From positions 124,001 to 188,000 of the forward strand of contig JAGDZR010000013.1 in NCBI GenBank assembly GCA_049115695.1: a stretch of DNA of 64,000 nt, written 5' to 3'. Position 1 is the stretch's first letter. Each line of letters starts with the position of its first letter. The notes under the pieces are model-generated. The model was not told the DNA's origin and did no database searches. It was given only the letters and a program-made list of their open reading frames with translations. The DNA comes from JAGDZR01 sp049115695. GTDB taxonomy: Bacteria; Bacteroidota; Bacteroidia; Cytophagales; Cyclobacteriaceae. Made by a program: the position numbers and the translations under genes. Below, piece by piece: positions 48,117-56,735 of the stretch.

Positions 48117-49733
48117 TCAAGTTTGTATTACCCCTACATTCATTCTTTCTTCAATGGGTGCGTTATTGGCTGCTGCAATTCCTTCGCTGATCCATTTCCG
48201 AGTATCTTTCGGATCAATCACCTCATCCACCCAAAGTCGTGAGGCGGCATAGTAGGGGCTTAACTTGCTGTCATAACTATGCTTGATGTCATGTAATAAT
48301 TTGGCTTTTGCATCATCAGTTAATTCCTCGTTCATTCCTGCCATTTTGATTTGCAAAAGTGTATTTGCTGCAGAATTACCAGCCATTACCGCAATTTGAG
48401 CTGTTGGCCAGGCAATCATGAACCGTGGATCGTAAGCCCTGCCACACATGGCATAGTTGCCTGCACCATATGAGCTCCCCATCACCACACTGAACTTTGG
48501 GACAACAGAGTTGGCTACCGCATTCACCATTTTCGCACCATCTTTAATAATGCCTCCATGTTCAGCACGGCTCCCAACCATGAATCCACTAACATCATGA
48601 AGGAAGACAAGGGGGATTTTTTGTTGATTGCAATTCATGATAAATCGAGCTGCCTTATCTGCAGAATCCGAATAAATAACACCTCCCATTTGCATTTCAT
48701 CGGGTACTTCATACCCTCTTTTGGCTTTTACAATGGTGCGCTGATTGGCCACAATTCCAATACTCCAGCCACCAATTCGTCCAAATCCACAAACCAATGT
48801 TCGCCCGTATTCAGCTTTATATTCATCAAATTCTGAATCATCTACCATGCAGTCGATGACTTCTCTTACATCGTAGGGTTTGGTTCGCTGAGTTGGAAAG
48901 ATTTCCGGTAGATCATTTCGCTTTGGAGGTTGTGGTTCGACTCGATTAAAACCAGCTGATTTCCCTTCACCAATCCGGTCAAAAACTTTTCGGATCGCAT
49001 CCAGGCATGCTTCATCAGAAGCATATTTATTATCAGTGACACCCGAAATTTCACAATGAGTAGTCGCCCCTCCAAGTGTTTCATTGTCCACGGCCTCACC
49101 TATAGCAGATTTTACCAGATAACTTCCCGCAAGGAAAATAGAGCCTGTTTTGTCCACAATCATAGCTTCATCACACATGATTGGAAGATAGGCGCCTCCT
49201 GCAACGCAACTGCCCATTACAGCGGCGATTTGAATGATACCCAAGGAAGACATTCGCGCATTGTTTCTAAACTGTCGCCCGAAGTGTTCCTTATCTGGAA
49301 ATATTTCATCCTGCATGGGAAGATAAACTCCGGCACTGTCTACCAGGTATACAATGGGGAGCTGATTCTCCATCGCAATCTCCTGGGCACGCAAGTTCTT
49401 TTTGGCAGTGATTGGGAACCAGGCGCCCGCTTTGACAGTAGCATCATTTGCTACGACGACACATTGGCGGCCTCTGATTCTACCGATTTTGACAACTACT
49501 CCACCTGATGGACATCCGCCTTGTGCTTGATACATGCCTTCTCCAACATGCGATCCTATTTCTAATTGTTCAGCATCTTTATCGAGTAAATAGTCAATTC
49601 GCTCACGAGCTGTGAGTTTTCCTTTGGCATGTAACTTGTCGATTTTGGATTGACCGCCACCAAGAGATAGCTTGGATAGCCGATCATTCAGATCAGCCAA
49701 AAGGCCAGCATGTGTTTGAGCATTCGTGTCCAA
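48117..49733 (-). CDS. Acyl-CoA carboxylase carboxyltransferase, methylcrotonoyl-CoA carboxylase beta type
   Basis: The 538-residue protein is of the MccB type: GQSKIDKLHAKGKLTARERID near the start, LVDSAGVYLPMQDEIFPDKE, HFGRQFRNNARMSSLGIIQI and VMGSCVAGGAYLPIMCDEAM, and VFLHDVSGFMVGSRAEHGGI with VMGSSYGAGNYAMCGRAYDP in the C-half. Such subunits act in leucine or isoprenoid degradation or related acyl-CoA carboxylation. No alpha (biotin carboxylase) subunit is nearby. The start is a TTG at 49733, with no ATG in frame upstream before a stop within reach. Confidence 0.88.
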   Translation of the reverse strand: MDTNAQTHAGLLADLNDRLSKLSLGGGQSKIDKLHAKGKLTARERIDYLLDKDAEQLEIGSHVGEGMYQAQGGCPSGGVVVKIGRIRGRQCVVVANDATVKAGAWFPITAKKNLRAQEIAMENQLPIVYLVDSAGVYLPMQDEIFPDKEHFGRQFRNNARMSSLGIIQIAAVMGSCVAGGAYLPIMCDEAMIVDKTGSIFLAGSYLVKSAIGEAVDNETLGGATTHCEISGVTDNKYASDEACLDAIRKVFDRIGEGKSAGFNRVEPQPPKRNDLPEIFPTQRTKPYDVREVIDCMVDDSEFDEYKAEYGRTLVCGFGRIGGWSIGIVANQRTIVKAKRGYEVPDEMQMGGVIYSDSADKAARFIMNCNQQKIPLVFLHDVSGFMVGSRAEHGGIIKDGAKMVNAVANSVVPKFSVVMGSSYGAGNYAMCGRAYDPRFMIAWPTAQIAVMAGNSAANTLLQIKMAGMNEELTDDAKAKLLHDIKHSYDSKLSPYYAASRLWVDEVIDPKDTRKWISEGIAAANNAPIEERMNVGVIQT

Positions 49734-49765
49734 CGCAATAATGAAATTTGGGGTGAAAAGGTAAT

Positions 49766-50704
49766 TTACTGATTTGAAGGATCAGTTCCTTTCAATTTCT
49801 CGTGCTTTCTGCCCAATGGTTTCAAAAAATCTCGTGGGTACTGATTGAAATGGATCATTGTTTTATCCAAATCGATGAGCAGCTGATTGAGATTGTTGTA
49901 AAGCGAATCATTGGTCATTAGCTTTCCGACTGTGCCTTGCCCATTGTCCAAGTCTGCCAAAAGATCGTCAATCTTGTAAAGCAGATTGTTTACTGTATTT
50001 AATGTTCCATTGACATCAACTTGATTAAGGGAGTCAAGCAGCGTATTTGCACTGCTTAGGATTGGATCGAGCTGGGAAATACGGTTGTTCAGATTGTCAA
50101 TGGTATTCTTAACCAGAATAAGCGTTTCGGTCATTTCCCCTTTGTTGGCACGAATGATGTCGTTGACTTCACGAGTGGTAACTTCCAATTCACCTAAAGT
50201 ATTGTTAATTTTTTCTCCGCTCCCTTTCAATCCGAGCAGGATCTCATTGATTCTGCTTACGGTTACATTGAGGCTGGATGTAATAGGTTCAACACTATCT
50301 AGATATTCCTCAATGCCTCTATCGACATAGGCGATTAATGTATCTCTAGGCTCGAGTATACGAGTGATAGCGCCAACGTTCAATACCACTGACTTGCCTC
50401 CCAAAAGGTCAGTTGTTAGCTCTGCTATGGTCGAATCTCCAAGTTTTACTTCCTCATCGATCGTTAGCTCAACAAGGACCTTGTTTTTTTCTTCTTGCAA
50501 CAATTCAATATCGCTGACTTTTCCAACAGAAAATCCGTTGATCATCACGGGGTTTGATCTAGCCAAACCACCAACATTATTGTATACAACGTAATACTTG
50601 ATCTGAGAAGTAAAGAAATCAATCCCTCTCAAATAGTTAAAACCATAATACAGTACTGCCCCAGCAACAATAGCAATGAGGCCAATTTTAAACTCCTTTG
50701 ACAC
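49766..50704 (-). CDS. MlaD family (MCE domain) protein
   Basis: MlaD-type proteins form hexamers that carry phospholipids between the membranes, keeping outer-membrane asymmetry. The 312-residue protein has a membrane anchor at about residues 7-24, one MCE domain (VVYNNVGGLARSNPVMINGF, then GKVSDIEL) and a long helical C-terminal part with repeated Asn/Leu heptads ending in a basic tail. The start is GTG at 50704. It follows the amidase by 14 bases; partners MlaE/MlaF are not in the window. Confidence 0.9.
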   Translation of the reverse strand: MSKEFKIGLIAIVAGAVLYYGFNYLRGIDFFTSQIKYYVVYNNVGGLARSNPVMINGFSVGKVSDIELLQEEKNKVLVELTIDEEVKLGDSTIAELTTDLLGGKSVVLNVGAITRILEPRDTLIAYVDRGIEEYLDSVEPITSSLNVTVSRINEILLGLKGSGEKINNTLGELEVTTREVNDIIRANKGEMTETLILVKNTIDNLNNRISQLDPILSSANTLLDSLNQVDVNGTLNTVNNLLYKIDDLLADLDNGQGTVGKLMTNDSLYNNLNQLLIDLDKTMIHFNQYPRDFLKPLGRKHEKLKGTDPSNQ

Positions 50705-50718
50705 TCGCAGTGATTTTT

Positions 50719-51543
50719 TTAATAATTCGCTTCGATTTCCTCTTTGTAGTCACGGAAAGCTCGGTAGATGCCAGAGGCGATATATACCTGGTTCAACTTG
50801 TCATTGAGCTCTCGTTCCTCCTTCTCATTGCTAAGATAACCCACTTCGACTAAAACACTAGGCATGGCTGTACTCCACATCAGGTAAAGACTGGATTGCT
50901 TCACACCCCGGCTTCTCCTGCCCACTCTACTCTTCATTTCATCTTCTACTTTACTAGCAAGAAGAAGACTCCTTTCCTGGTAGGCATTCTGAGTCATAGA
51001 GAAGAGTATATATGATTCCGGAGACTGTGGATCAAAGTCGTAGTTTTTCTCATAATTATCTTCGAGTAGGATTACAGAATTTTCGCGCTTGGCCACCTCA
51101 AAGTTTCTGCCTGCATTCTGTACGCCCATTACGTAGGTTTCTGTACCATATACACTAGGATTGGCAATCCAGTTTGCATGAACTGAAATAAAAAGATCAG
51201 CACCTAACTCATTGGCCATGATGGCGCGATCATTAAGTTGTGGAAAGCTATCTGTTTTTCGAGTAAGGATTACGTCAACGTCAGGAATGTTCTCGTTGAT
51301 AATACGTTTTAGCTCTAGGGAGATATTGAGCGCAATATTTTTTTCTTGAGTATACGCACCATGCGTCCCTGGATCTTTACCTCCATGACCTGGATCGATT
51401 ACAATCCGGTTGATTTTATACTCCCTGACTCCAACCGAGTGAAAAGAGCCGAGCATCAGGGCAAAACAAATTCCTATTGGAATAGCAATATTTCTCACAG
51501 CGTTTCGGTTGTTGTATATACCAAAAGCGATACTTTTACGCAA
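50719..51543 (-). CDS. N-acetylmuramoyl-L-alanine amidase (Amidase_3)
   Basis: This zinc enzyme cuts peptide stems from peptidoglycan during cell separation. The 274-residue protein has the zinc motifs IVIDPGHGGKDPG (His), ISVHANWI (His) and SVLVEVGYLSNEKEE with catalytic Glu. A membrane segment or signal peptide is at about residues 16-37. The start is TTG at 51543. It is transcribed divergently from the LptD gene (about 40 bases between likely starts) and just ahead of the MlaD-like gene, making a short envelope gene set. Confidence 0.92.
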   Translation of the reverse strand: MRKSIAFGIYNNRNAVRNIAIPIGICFALMLGSFHSVGVREYKINRIVIDPGHGGKDPGTHGAYTQEKNIALNISLELKRIINENIPDVDVILTRKTDSFPQLNDRAIMANELGADLFISVHANWIANPSVYGTETYVMGVQNAGRNFEVAKRENSVILLEDNYEKNYDFDPQSPESYILFSMTQNAYQERSLLLASKVEDEMKSRVGRRSRGVKQSSLYLMWSTAMPSVLVEVGYLSNEKEERELNDKLNQVYIASGIYRAFRDYKEEIEANY

Positions 51544-51583
51544 AAATTGTAAAAATTTCTTAGAATTAAAACCTGTCAGGGGA

Positions 51584-54394
51584 TTGAGGAGAGTAATATT
51601 AGTGTGTGTAGGGGCGATTTTAAGTTTTTTTGCGACCGCTCAAAACGACTCTACCCAACTATTGAGTGTAGCTAGCGATAGCTCTGTGCGTAATGATTCG
51701 TTGATCCGGAGTGGTAGTGATAGTCTCAAATTTATTGTTGGAGATTCGGCAATAACTCCTATTTCTGATTCACTTAAAGCCAGTCGTCCTTCCTGGGCAG
51801 GTCAGCCCCGGGGAGATATCGAAACAACCATCAATTACAAGTCGAAAGATTCAATATACTTTGACCTACGAGGACAAACCCTTCGCATGTATGGTGAATC
51901 ACACATTGATTATGGAGACATTGAGCTGGATGCTGAACGGACCAATGTCAGCATGCATAACCGAACCATTACCTCAACATTTACTGAAGACTCGTCAGGA
52001 CGAAAGATTGGTAAACCAGTCTTTACGGACAAAGGTGATGTGTACGAAACGGATCACATGATCTACAATTTCAACACGAAACGTGCTCAAATCAAAGGTG
52101 TCATTACTGAGCAGGAAGGAGCCTTCATGCATGGTACAGATGTTAAGAAGAATGAGAAGAATGAAATGTTTATTAGGGGTGCGAGATATACAACATGTAA
52201 TCTTGGGGATCCACATTTTTATATTGAATCAAACAAAATCAAGGTTATCCCAAAAGATAAAATTGTTGCGGGTCCTTTCAATTTAAAATTCCGTAATGTC
52301 ACCACTCCGCTTGCGCTACCTTTCGGCATGTTTCCACAACCCAAAAAGAAGGTGTCAGGTATTGTTTTCCCTACTTATGGTGAGGAAAAAGTGCGAGGAT
52401 TCTTTCTCAGAGAAGGGGGATACTACTGGGCAATCAGTGACTATATGGACCTGCGTGCGACTGGAGACATTTATTCGCGGGGAGGGTATGGAATTACAAC
52501 CAATACAAATTATAAAAAGCGTTACAAATACTCTGGAGCTCTTAACTTTTCCTACAATCGGACACTTTCAGATGATGTAGAAAACCCAAGAGACAGTAAG
52601 GATTTCTGGGTGCGCTTCAATCATCGACCTGAGACAAGGGGAAATAGCAGCTTTAGCGCTTCCGTTTCGGCAGGAACCAGCTCATTCAACAGTAATAAAA
52701 ATATTGCGCAACAGGATTTTAACCGTAGTATCAATTCACAGTTCACTTCGAATGTGAGCTATTCACAACGATTTCAGAGATTGCCACTCAATCTGAGCAT
52801 GAATGGTCGGCACTCCCAAAATATCCAAACCGGTCGTGTGAGTATGAGTCTTCCCGATGTTACACTCAATATGAACAGGTTTTACCCAATGAAAAGTTTT
52901 ATCAGCAACTCGAGTTCGCCGCTAGCGAAACTAGGGGCCAGTTATCGGTTTAATGCCAAAAATGAGTTGACCAATGCGCCCATTAACCTTGGAAGAATTC
53001 GAAATGTATGGAACGCCCCAGAAACGCTCAATGATTCTCTTGGATTTACATTGGAAAATATGCCCGAGATTATCAGACGATCGAAAATAGGTGGGCAGCA
53101 CACGATTCCGATCAACACATCCATACCTCTCAAGAATTTCTCAATCAACCCATCATTCAATTACAAGGAATATTGGTATCACCGCAAACTGGAGTATGAA
53201 TACCTTCCTGAAGAGGAGGCTGTTCGAATTGATACGGTAAATGGATTTTCTCGAGCAGGCTCTTGGACATCCGGAGCTTCACTCAATACCATTATTTATG
53301 GAACTTATTTTTCAAAGAAGGAGGATCCTTATGTACAGGCGATTCGGCATGTCATGACACCAGCATTGTCCTTTACATACAATCCTGACTTTAGCACTCC
53401 TGGTCGTGGAACTTACTCATATGTTCAAACAGGACCTGAAGGAGATTCGGTTAAGGTCTCAAAATTTGAGGGGTTTGCATATGGATCTCCGACCGGTTCA
53501 GAAAGTAAATCCATTGGAATCAGTCTTCAAAACAGTCTTGAGTTTAAAGTGCGTGACAAAGAGGATACTACGGGGATAGGTTTCAAAAAGGTGAAATTAT
53601 TTGAAAACTTAGCCCTGAGCAGTGGTTACAATTTGGCATTGGACTCTTTCCAACTCAGTGATATTCGATTCTCAACTAGAACAAGTTTTTTTGATGGGGC
53701 AGTTAGCGCAAATTTATCTGGAGCGCTGGATCCATATACCTATGTGCTCGAATCAGAATCTATTTCTCCTACTGGTAACAGGACAGTCTTGCAAACCAGG
53801 CAAAACAAGTTCGCATGGGAAACTGGAAACGGACTTGGTCAATTAAAATCCATCAATGTTGCCTTAAGCATGAGACTCAAGCCTCGGAAGGGTAAAGATG
53901 GCAAGCCAGAAAATCAGCCAGAGGACGAGAGATTGGAAAGAGATCAGTTCGGTAATGTCAATGATCCAAATGACCCAAACAACCCGTTCAACGAGTTAAC
54001 ACTGGATGAGGAAGAAGAATTGCGTCACATTCAGCAAAATCCTGATGAGTATGTTGACTTCAATATTCCGTGGGATTTAAGGGCTTCATACTCTGTGAAT
54101 TTGACGAGGAGGGGTTTTGAGGATCCAACCATTCGGCAGACGCTTACCTTCAGTGGCAATATTACGATTACGCCTAAAACGAAAATTGGATTTAATTCAG
54201 GGTTTGATATTCAAAAGCAGACTTTTACACAAACCCGACTTACGATCAATCGAGATTTGCACTGTTGGCAAATGAATTTCTCATGGGTGCCATTTGGGCG
54301 ATATCAGTCTTTTTCCATTGTCCTGAGACCTAAGTCGTCGATGCTACAAGATCTCAAACTACAAAAGCGCAAGAACTTCCTGGATTTCTTTTAG
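51584..54394 (+). CDS. LptD-like LPS assembly outer-membrane protein
   Basis: LptD inserts LPS in the outer leaflet. From the TTG at 51584 (936 residues) a signal peptide RRVILVCVGAILSFFATAQ fits well; a TTG at 51509 would extend the N-terminus into the amidase start. The N-terminal OstA-like domain spans about residues 90-240 (YFDLRGQTLRMYGESHIDYG, YTTCNLGDPHFYIESNKIKV) with PLALPFGMFPQPKKKVSGIV leading to a large barrel. The overall layout matches Bacteroidota LptD-like proteins. Its stop overlaps the next, convergent gene by four bases. Confidence 0.85.
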   Translation: MRRVILVCVGAILSFFATAQNDSTQLLSVASDSSVRNDSLIRSGSDSLKFIVGDSAITPISDSLKASRPSWAGQPRGDIETTINYKSKDSIYFDLRGQTLRMYGESHIDYGDIELDAERTNVSMHNRTITSTFTEDSSGRKIGKPVFTDKGDVYETDHMIYNFNTKRAQIKGVITEQEGAFMHGTDVKKNEKNEMFIRGARYTTCNLGDPHFYIESNKIKVIPKDKIVAGPFNLKFRNVTTPLALPFGMFPQPKKKVSGIVFPTYGEEKVRGFFLREGGYYWAISDYMDLRATGDIYSRGGYGITTNTNYKKRYKYSGALNFSYNRTLSDDVENPRDSKDFWVRFNHRPETRGNSSFSASVSAGTSSFNSNKNIAQQDFNRSINSQFTSNVSYSQRFQRLPLNLSMNGRHSQNIQTGRVSMSLPDVTLNMNRFYPMKSFISNSSSPLAKLGASYRFNAKNELTNAPINLGRIRNVWNAPETLNDSLGFTLENMPEIIRRSKIGGQHTIPINTSIPLKNFSINPSFNYKEYWYHRKLEYEYLPEEEAVRIDTVNGFSRAGSWTSGASLNTIIYGTYFSKKEDPYVQAIRHVMTPALSFTYNPDFSTPGRGTYSYVQTGPEGDSVKVSKFEGFAYGSPTGSESKSIGISLQNSLEFKVRDKEDTTGIGFKKVKLFENLALSSGYNLALDSFQLSDIRFSTRTSFFDGAVSANLSGALDPYTYVLESESISPTGNRTVLQTRQNKFAWETGNGLGQLKSINVALSMRLKPRKGKDGKPENQPEDERLERDQFGNVNDPNDPNNPFNELTLDEEEELRHIQQNPDEYVDFNIPWDLRASYSVNLTRRGFEDPTIRQTLTFSGNITITPKTKIGFNSGFDIQKQTFTQTRLTINRDLHCWQMNFSWVPFGRYQSFSIVLRPKSSMLQDLKLQKRKNFLDFF

Positions 54395-55659
54395 GCAGAT
54401 TGAAGCTGAGCTTTTTGAGCGAACTCTTTGCGTGTGAAAAATAAGGCCACAGCTGGTGTCAGGATGTAATAGGCTATTACGAAAACAACTGCGTCAGGCC
54501 AAACTTCCTTAAGAAAAAACCAATCGCCGGTCTGCACGATCAATCCAATACCTATGATTGACTTGAAGCTTTCAGCGATCCAGGCCTGATGCTTTCGATC
54601 CATTAGCATCGAATAGCTAAAAATACTCAGGTAAAGAAATGCCCCATAGATTAGTGATCCCTGAAACCCAATTTTCGACAGGTGGTTGAAGAGATACATC
54701 ATGGAAGCGAAAGTAAATGTAAGCTGGATCCATGACCAGGTCTTGAGACCTGTGGAGGCCGGGGGATTGTATTTTTGATAGGCATGGACATCCTCGATAA
54801 CCTCAACGGGATACTTTTCTTTGGTATCAGAAGGCCTCCAGCCAGTAGGCATAAACCAGATTCTCAATTTGTCCAGCCAAGAATGTGTACGCCATGCATC
54901 TTGGATGAGCAGCCATAGGTGCTGAAAATTGATGATGATCGGATTCCAGGTCTTTGGGGCTCTTTTGATACCATAAACGCATGGCTCCTCTTCCAATTCT
55001 TCCTGGAATGTGCCGAATAGTTTGTCCCAAATGATAAAAATCTGTGAAAGGTTTTTGTCCAGGTAAACCTCATTGATCGCATGATGCACCCGATGATGTG
55101 ACGGTGTTACGATGATTTTTTCCAAAATCCCCATCCGACCAATCAAACGGGTATGGTACCAATATTGAGCGAACAAATGCAATGGGGCAATAACCGCAAT
55201 GATTTCACCAGGCACTCCGAGTAACGCTGTTGGAACCATGAAGATGAACGAAATTGAGAAAAAATTTGATATGCTCTGACGCAGCGCACATCCAAGATTG
55301 AATTCCTCGCTACTATGATGAATGATATGATGATTCCAGAAATAGTTGACTTTATGAGAGATTCTATGCACCCAATAGCCCGAGAAATCAAGCCCAACAA
55401 ACGCGATTACGTATACAAGCCATGATGATTCTATTTCGATCAATGCGATACGATCCACCATCCACTGGTATGAAATAATGATAAATGTTAATCCCAGAAC
55501 ATCCTTGATAACATTGGTAAGTCCTGAGGACAAACTGGAGAGTGTGTCCATGCTTCGAATAACATCCGAATGTCTCATCCTCGCTGCAATGATCTCAAGT
55601 AGGATAAGTCCTACAAAAAAGGGGATCGCATAGTTGAGGGCAATAACGTATGCTTCCAT
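54391..55659 (-). CDS. Sterol desaturase / fatty acid hydroxylase family membrane protein
   Basis: Family members are di-iron membrane hydroxylases or desaturases. The 422-residue protein has several spans and the histidine clusters HRISHKVNYFWNHHIIHHSS and SHHRVHHAINEVYLDKN, both part of the eight-His motif. The C-terminal half after about residue 290 carries additional hydrophobic spans not needed for the core. Substrate cannot be told from sequence; alkylglycerol or carotenoid-like lipids are possibilities. It converges on lptD with a four-base overlap. Confidence 0.88.
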   Translation of the reverse strand: MEAYVIALNYAIPFFVGLILLEIIAARMRHSDVIRSMDTLSSLSSGLTNVIKDVLGLTFIIISYQWMVDRIALIEIESSWLVYVIAFVGLDFSGYWVHRISHKVNYFWNHHIIHHSSEEFNLGCALRQSISNFFSISFIFMVPTALLGVPGEIIAVIAPLHLFAQYWYHTRLIGRMGILEKIIVTPSHHRVHHAINEVYLDKNLSQIFIIWDKLFGTFQEELEEEPCVYGIKRAPKTWNPIIINFQHLWLLIQDAWRTHSWLDKLRIWFMPTGWRPSDTKEKYPVEVIEDVHAYQKYNPPASTGLKTWSWIQLTFTFASMMYLFNHLSKIGFQGSLIYGAFLYLSIFSYSMLMDRKHQAWIAESFKSIIGIGLIVQTGDWFFLKEVWPDAVVFVIAYYILTPAVALFFTRKEFAQKAQLQSA

Positions 55660-55769
55660 TTGGGTTAAATGTTTGTTACGTCAAAAATATACAAAATAGT
55701 ATGCACGCAGAGTAAGTAGTGATAGTAAGATTTGCCATGGAATTCAATTTGAACTAGATTGATCTAATT

Positions 55770-56633
55770 ATGAAACGAATCATCGCTACACTCTATTTAT
55801 TTGTTCTGATATTGGCTACTGCATCCTTACAGGCTCAGACTTCTACAGAAATATATGTTTTTGATATGCTCAAGACGGAGGAAGGCTATACCGTTTTCAA
55901 TCCAGTCAATATTTCTAACAATCCTGGATATGACAATCAGCCAAGTTTTATCACAGAGCGGCATTTGGCCTACAGTAGAACTAGAAATGGGCAAACTGAC
56001 ATTGCGATTTACGACATTGAGGATGCTTCAACTAAGTATTTGACTGAAACTGAAGGGAGCGAATATTCGCCGACTTTGACTCCAACGGGCAACTCACTCA
56101 CTTCGATTTTGCTCGAGAAAGATGGAACTCAATTGCTGTACGAGTATGACCTGGGAAATGGTGATGGCCAGGTAGCTATACCAGCATTAAAAATTGGTTA
56201 TCACGCTTGGTTATCGAATCATTGGATGTACGCATTTGTGCTGGGAGATAGTTCCAATACTTTAGAGGAAATTGATGTTCAGTCAGGAAAGATTATCCGA
56301 ACTATTTCTTCAAGCATTGGGCGGTCACTCCACCGAACTCCTGATGATCAATATGTATCGTATATTGAAATCGATGAACAAGGTCATAGGTTGTTCAAAA
56401 TTAATCCCTCGAACAAATTGCCAGTCCTTGTTACGGCCATTCCATTTAAGAAGCAAGATATGATATGGTTACAGGATGGCACTGTCTTGATGGGTAATGA
56501 CAGCAAACTGCATGCATGGTACAATAAAGAATGGGTCGAACTTATCGATTTGGCGTCATTTGAATTAACCGGAATCTCCAGGATGGCAGTAAACTCTTCA
56601 AATACCAAAATAGCCATTGTGGTAAATATGTAA
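55770..56633 (+). CDS. Secreted beta-propeller-like protein (WD40/TolB-like)
   Basis: A signal peptide ends near SLQAQ (residue 23). The 287-residue protein contains a repeat style NQPSFITERHLAYSRTRNGQ then TDIAIYDIEDASTKYLTETE then SEYSPTLTPTGNSLTSILLE, typical of TolB-like propeller blades. No enzyme motif is seen. Predicted periplasmic or surface binding protein of unknown partner. About 100 bases of A/T-rich DNA separate it from the cNBD-PlsC gene. Confidence 0.75.
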   Translation: MKRIIATLYLFVLILATASLQAQTSTEIYVFDMLKTEEGYTVFNPVNISNNPGYDNQPSFITERHLAYSRTRNGQTDIAIYDIEDASTKYLTETEGSEYSPTLTPTGNSLTSILLEKDGTQLLYEYDLGNGDGQVAIPALKIGYHAWLSNHWMYAFVLGDSSNTLEEIDVQSGKIIRTISSSIGRSLHRTPDDQYVSYIEIDEQGHRLFKINPSNKLPVLVTAIPFKKQDMIWLQDGTVLMGNDSKLHAWYNKEWVELIDLASFELTGISRMAVNSSNTKIAIVVNM

Positions 56634-56735
56634 TATTTAGCAATAGCGATGTGTGAGCTGTTTATTTTTAAAATAATGCTCTTTTTGTTGTTAAGTATAG
56701 TTGGTTTTGTGTGATTTGTTGAAATTATTTAAAAA

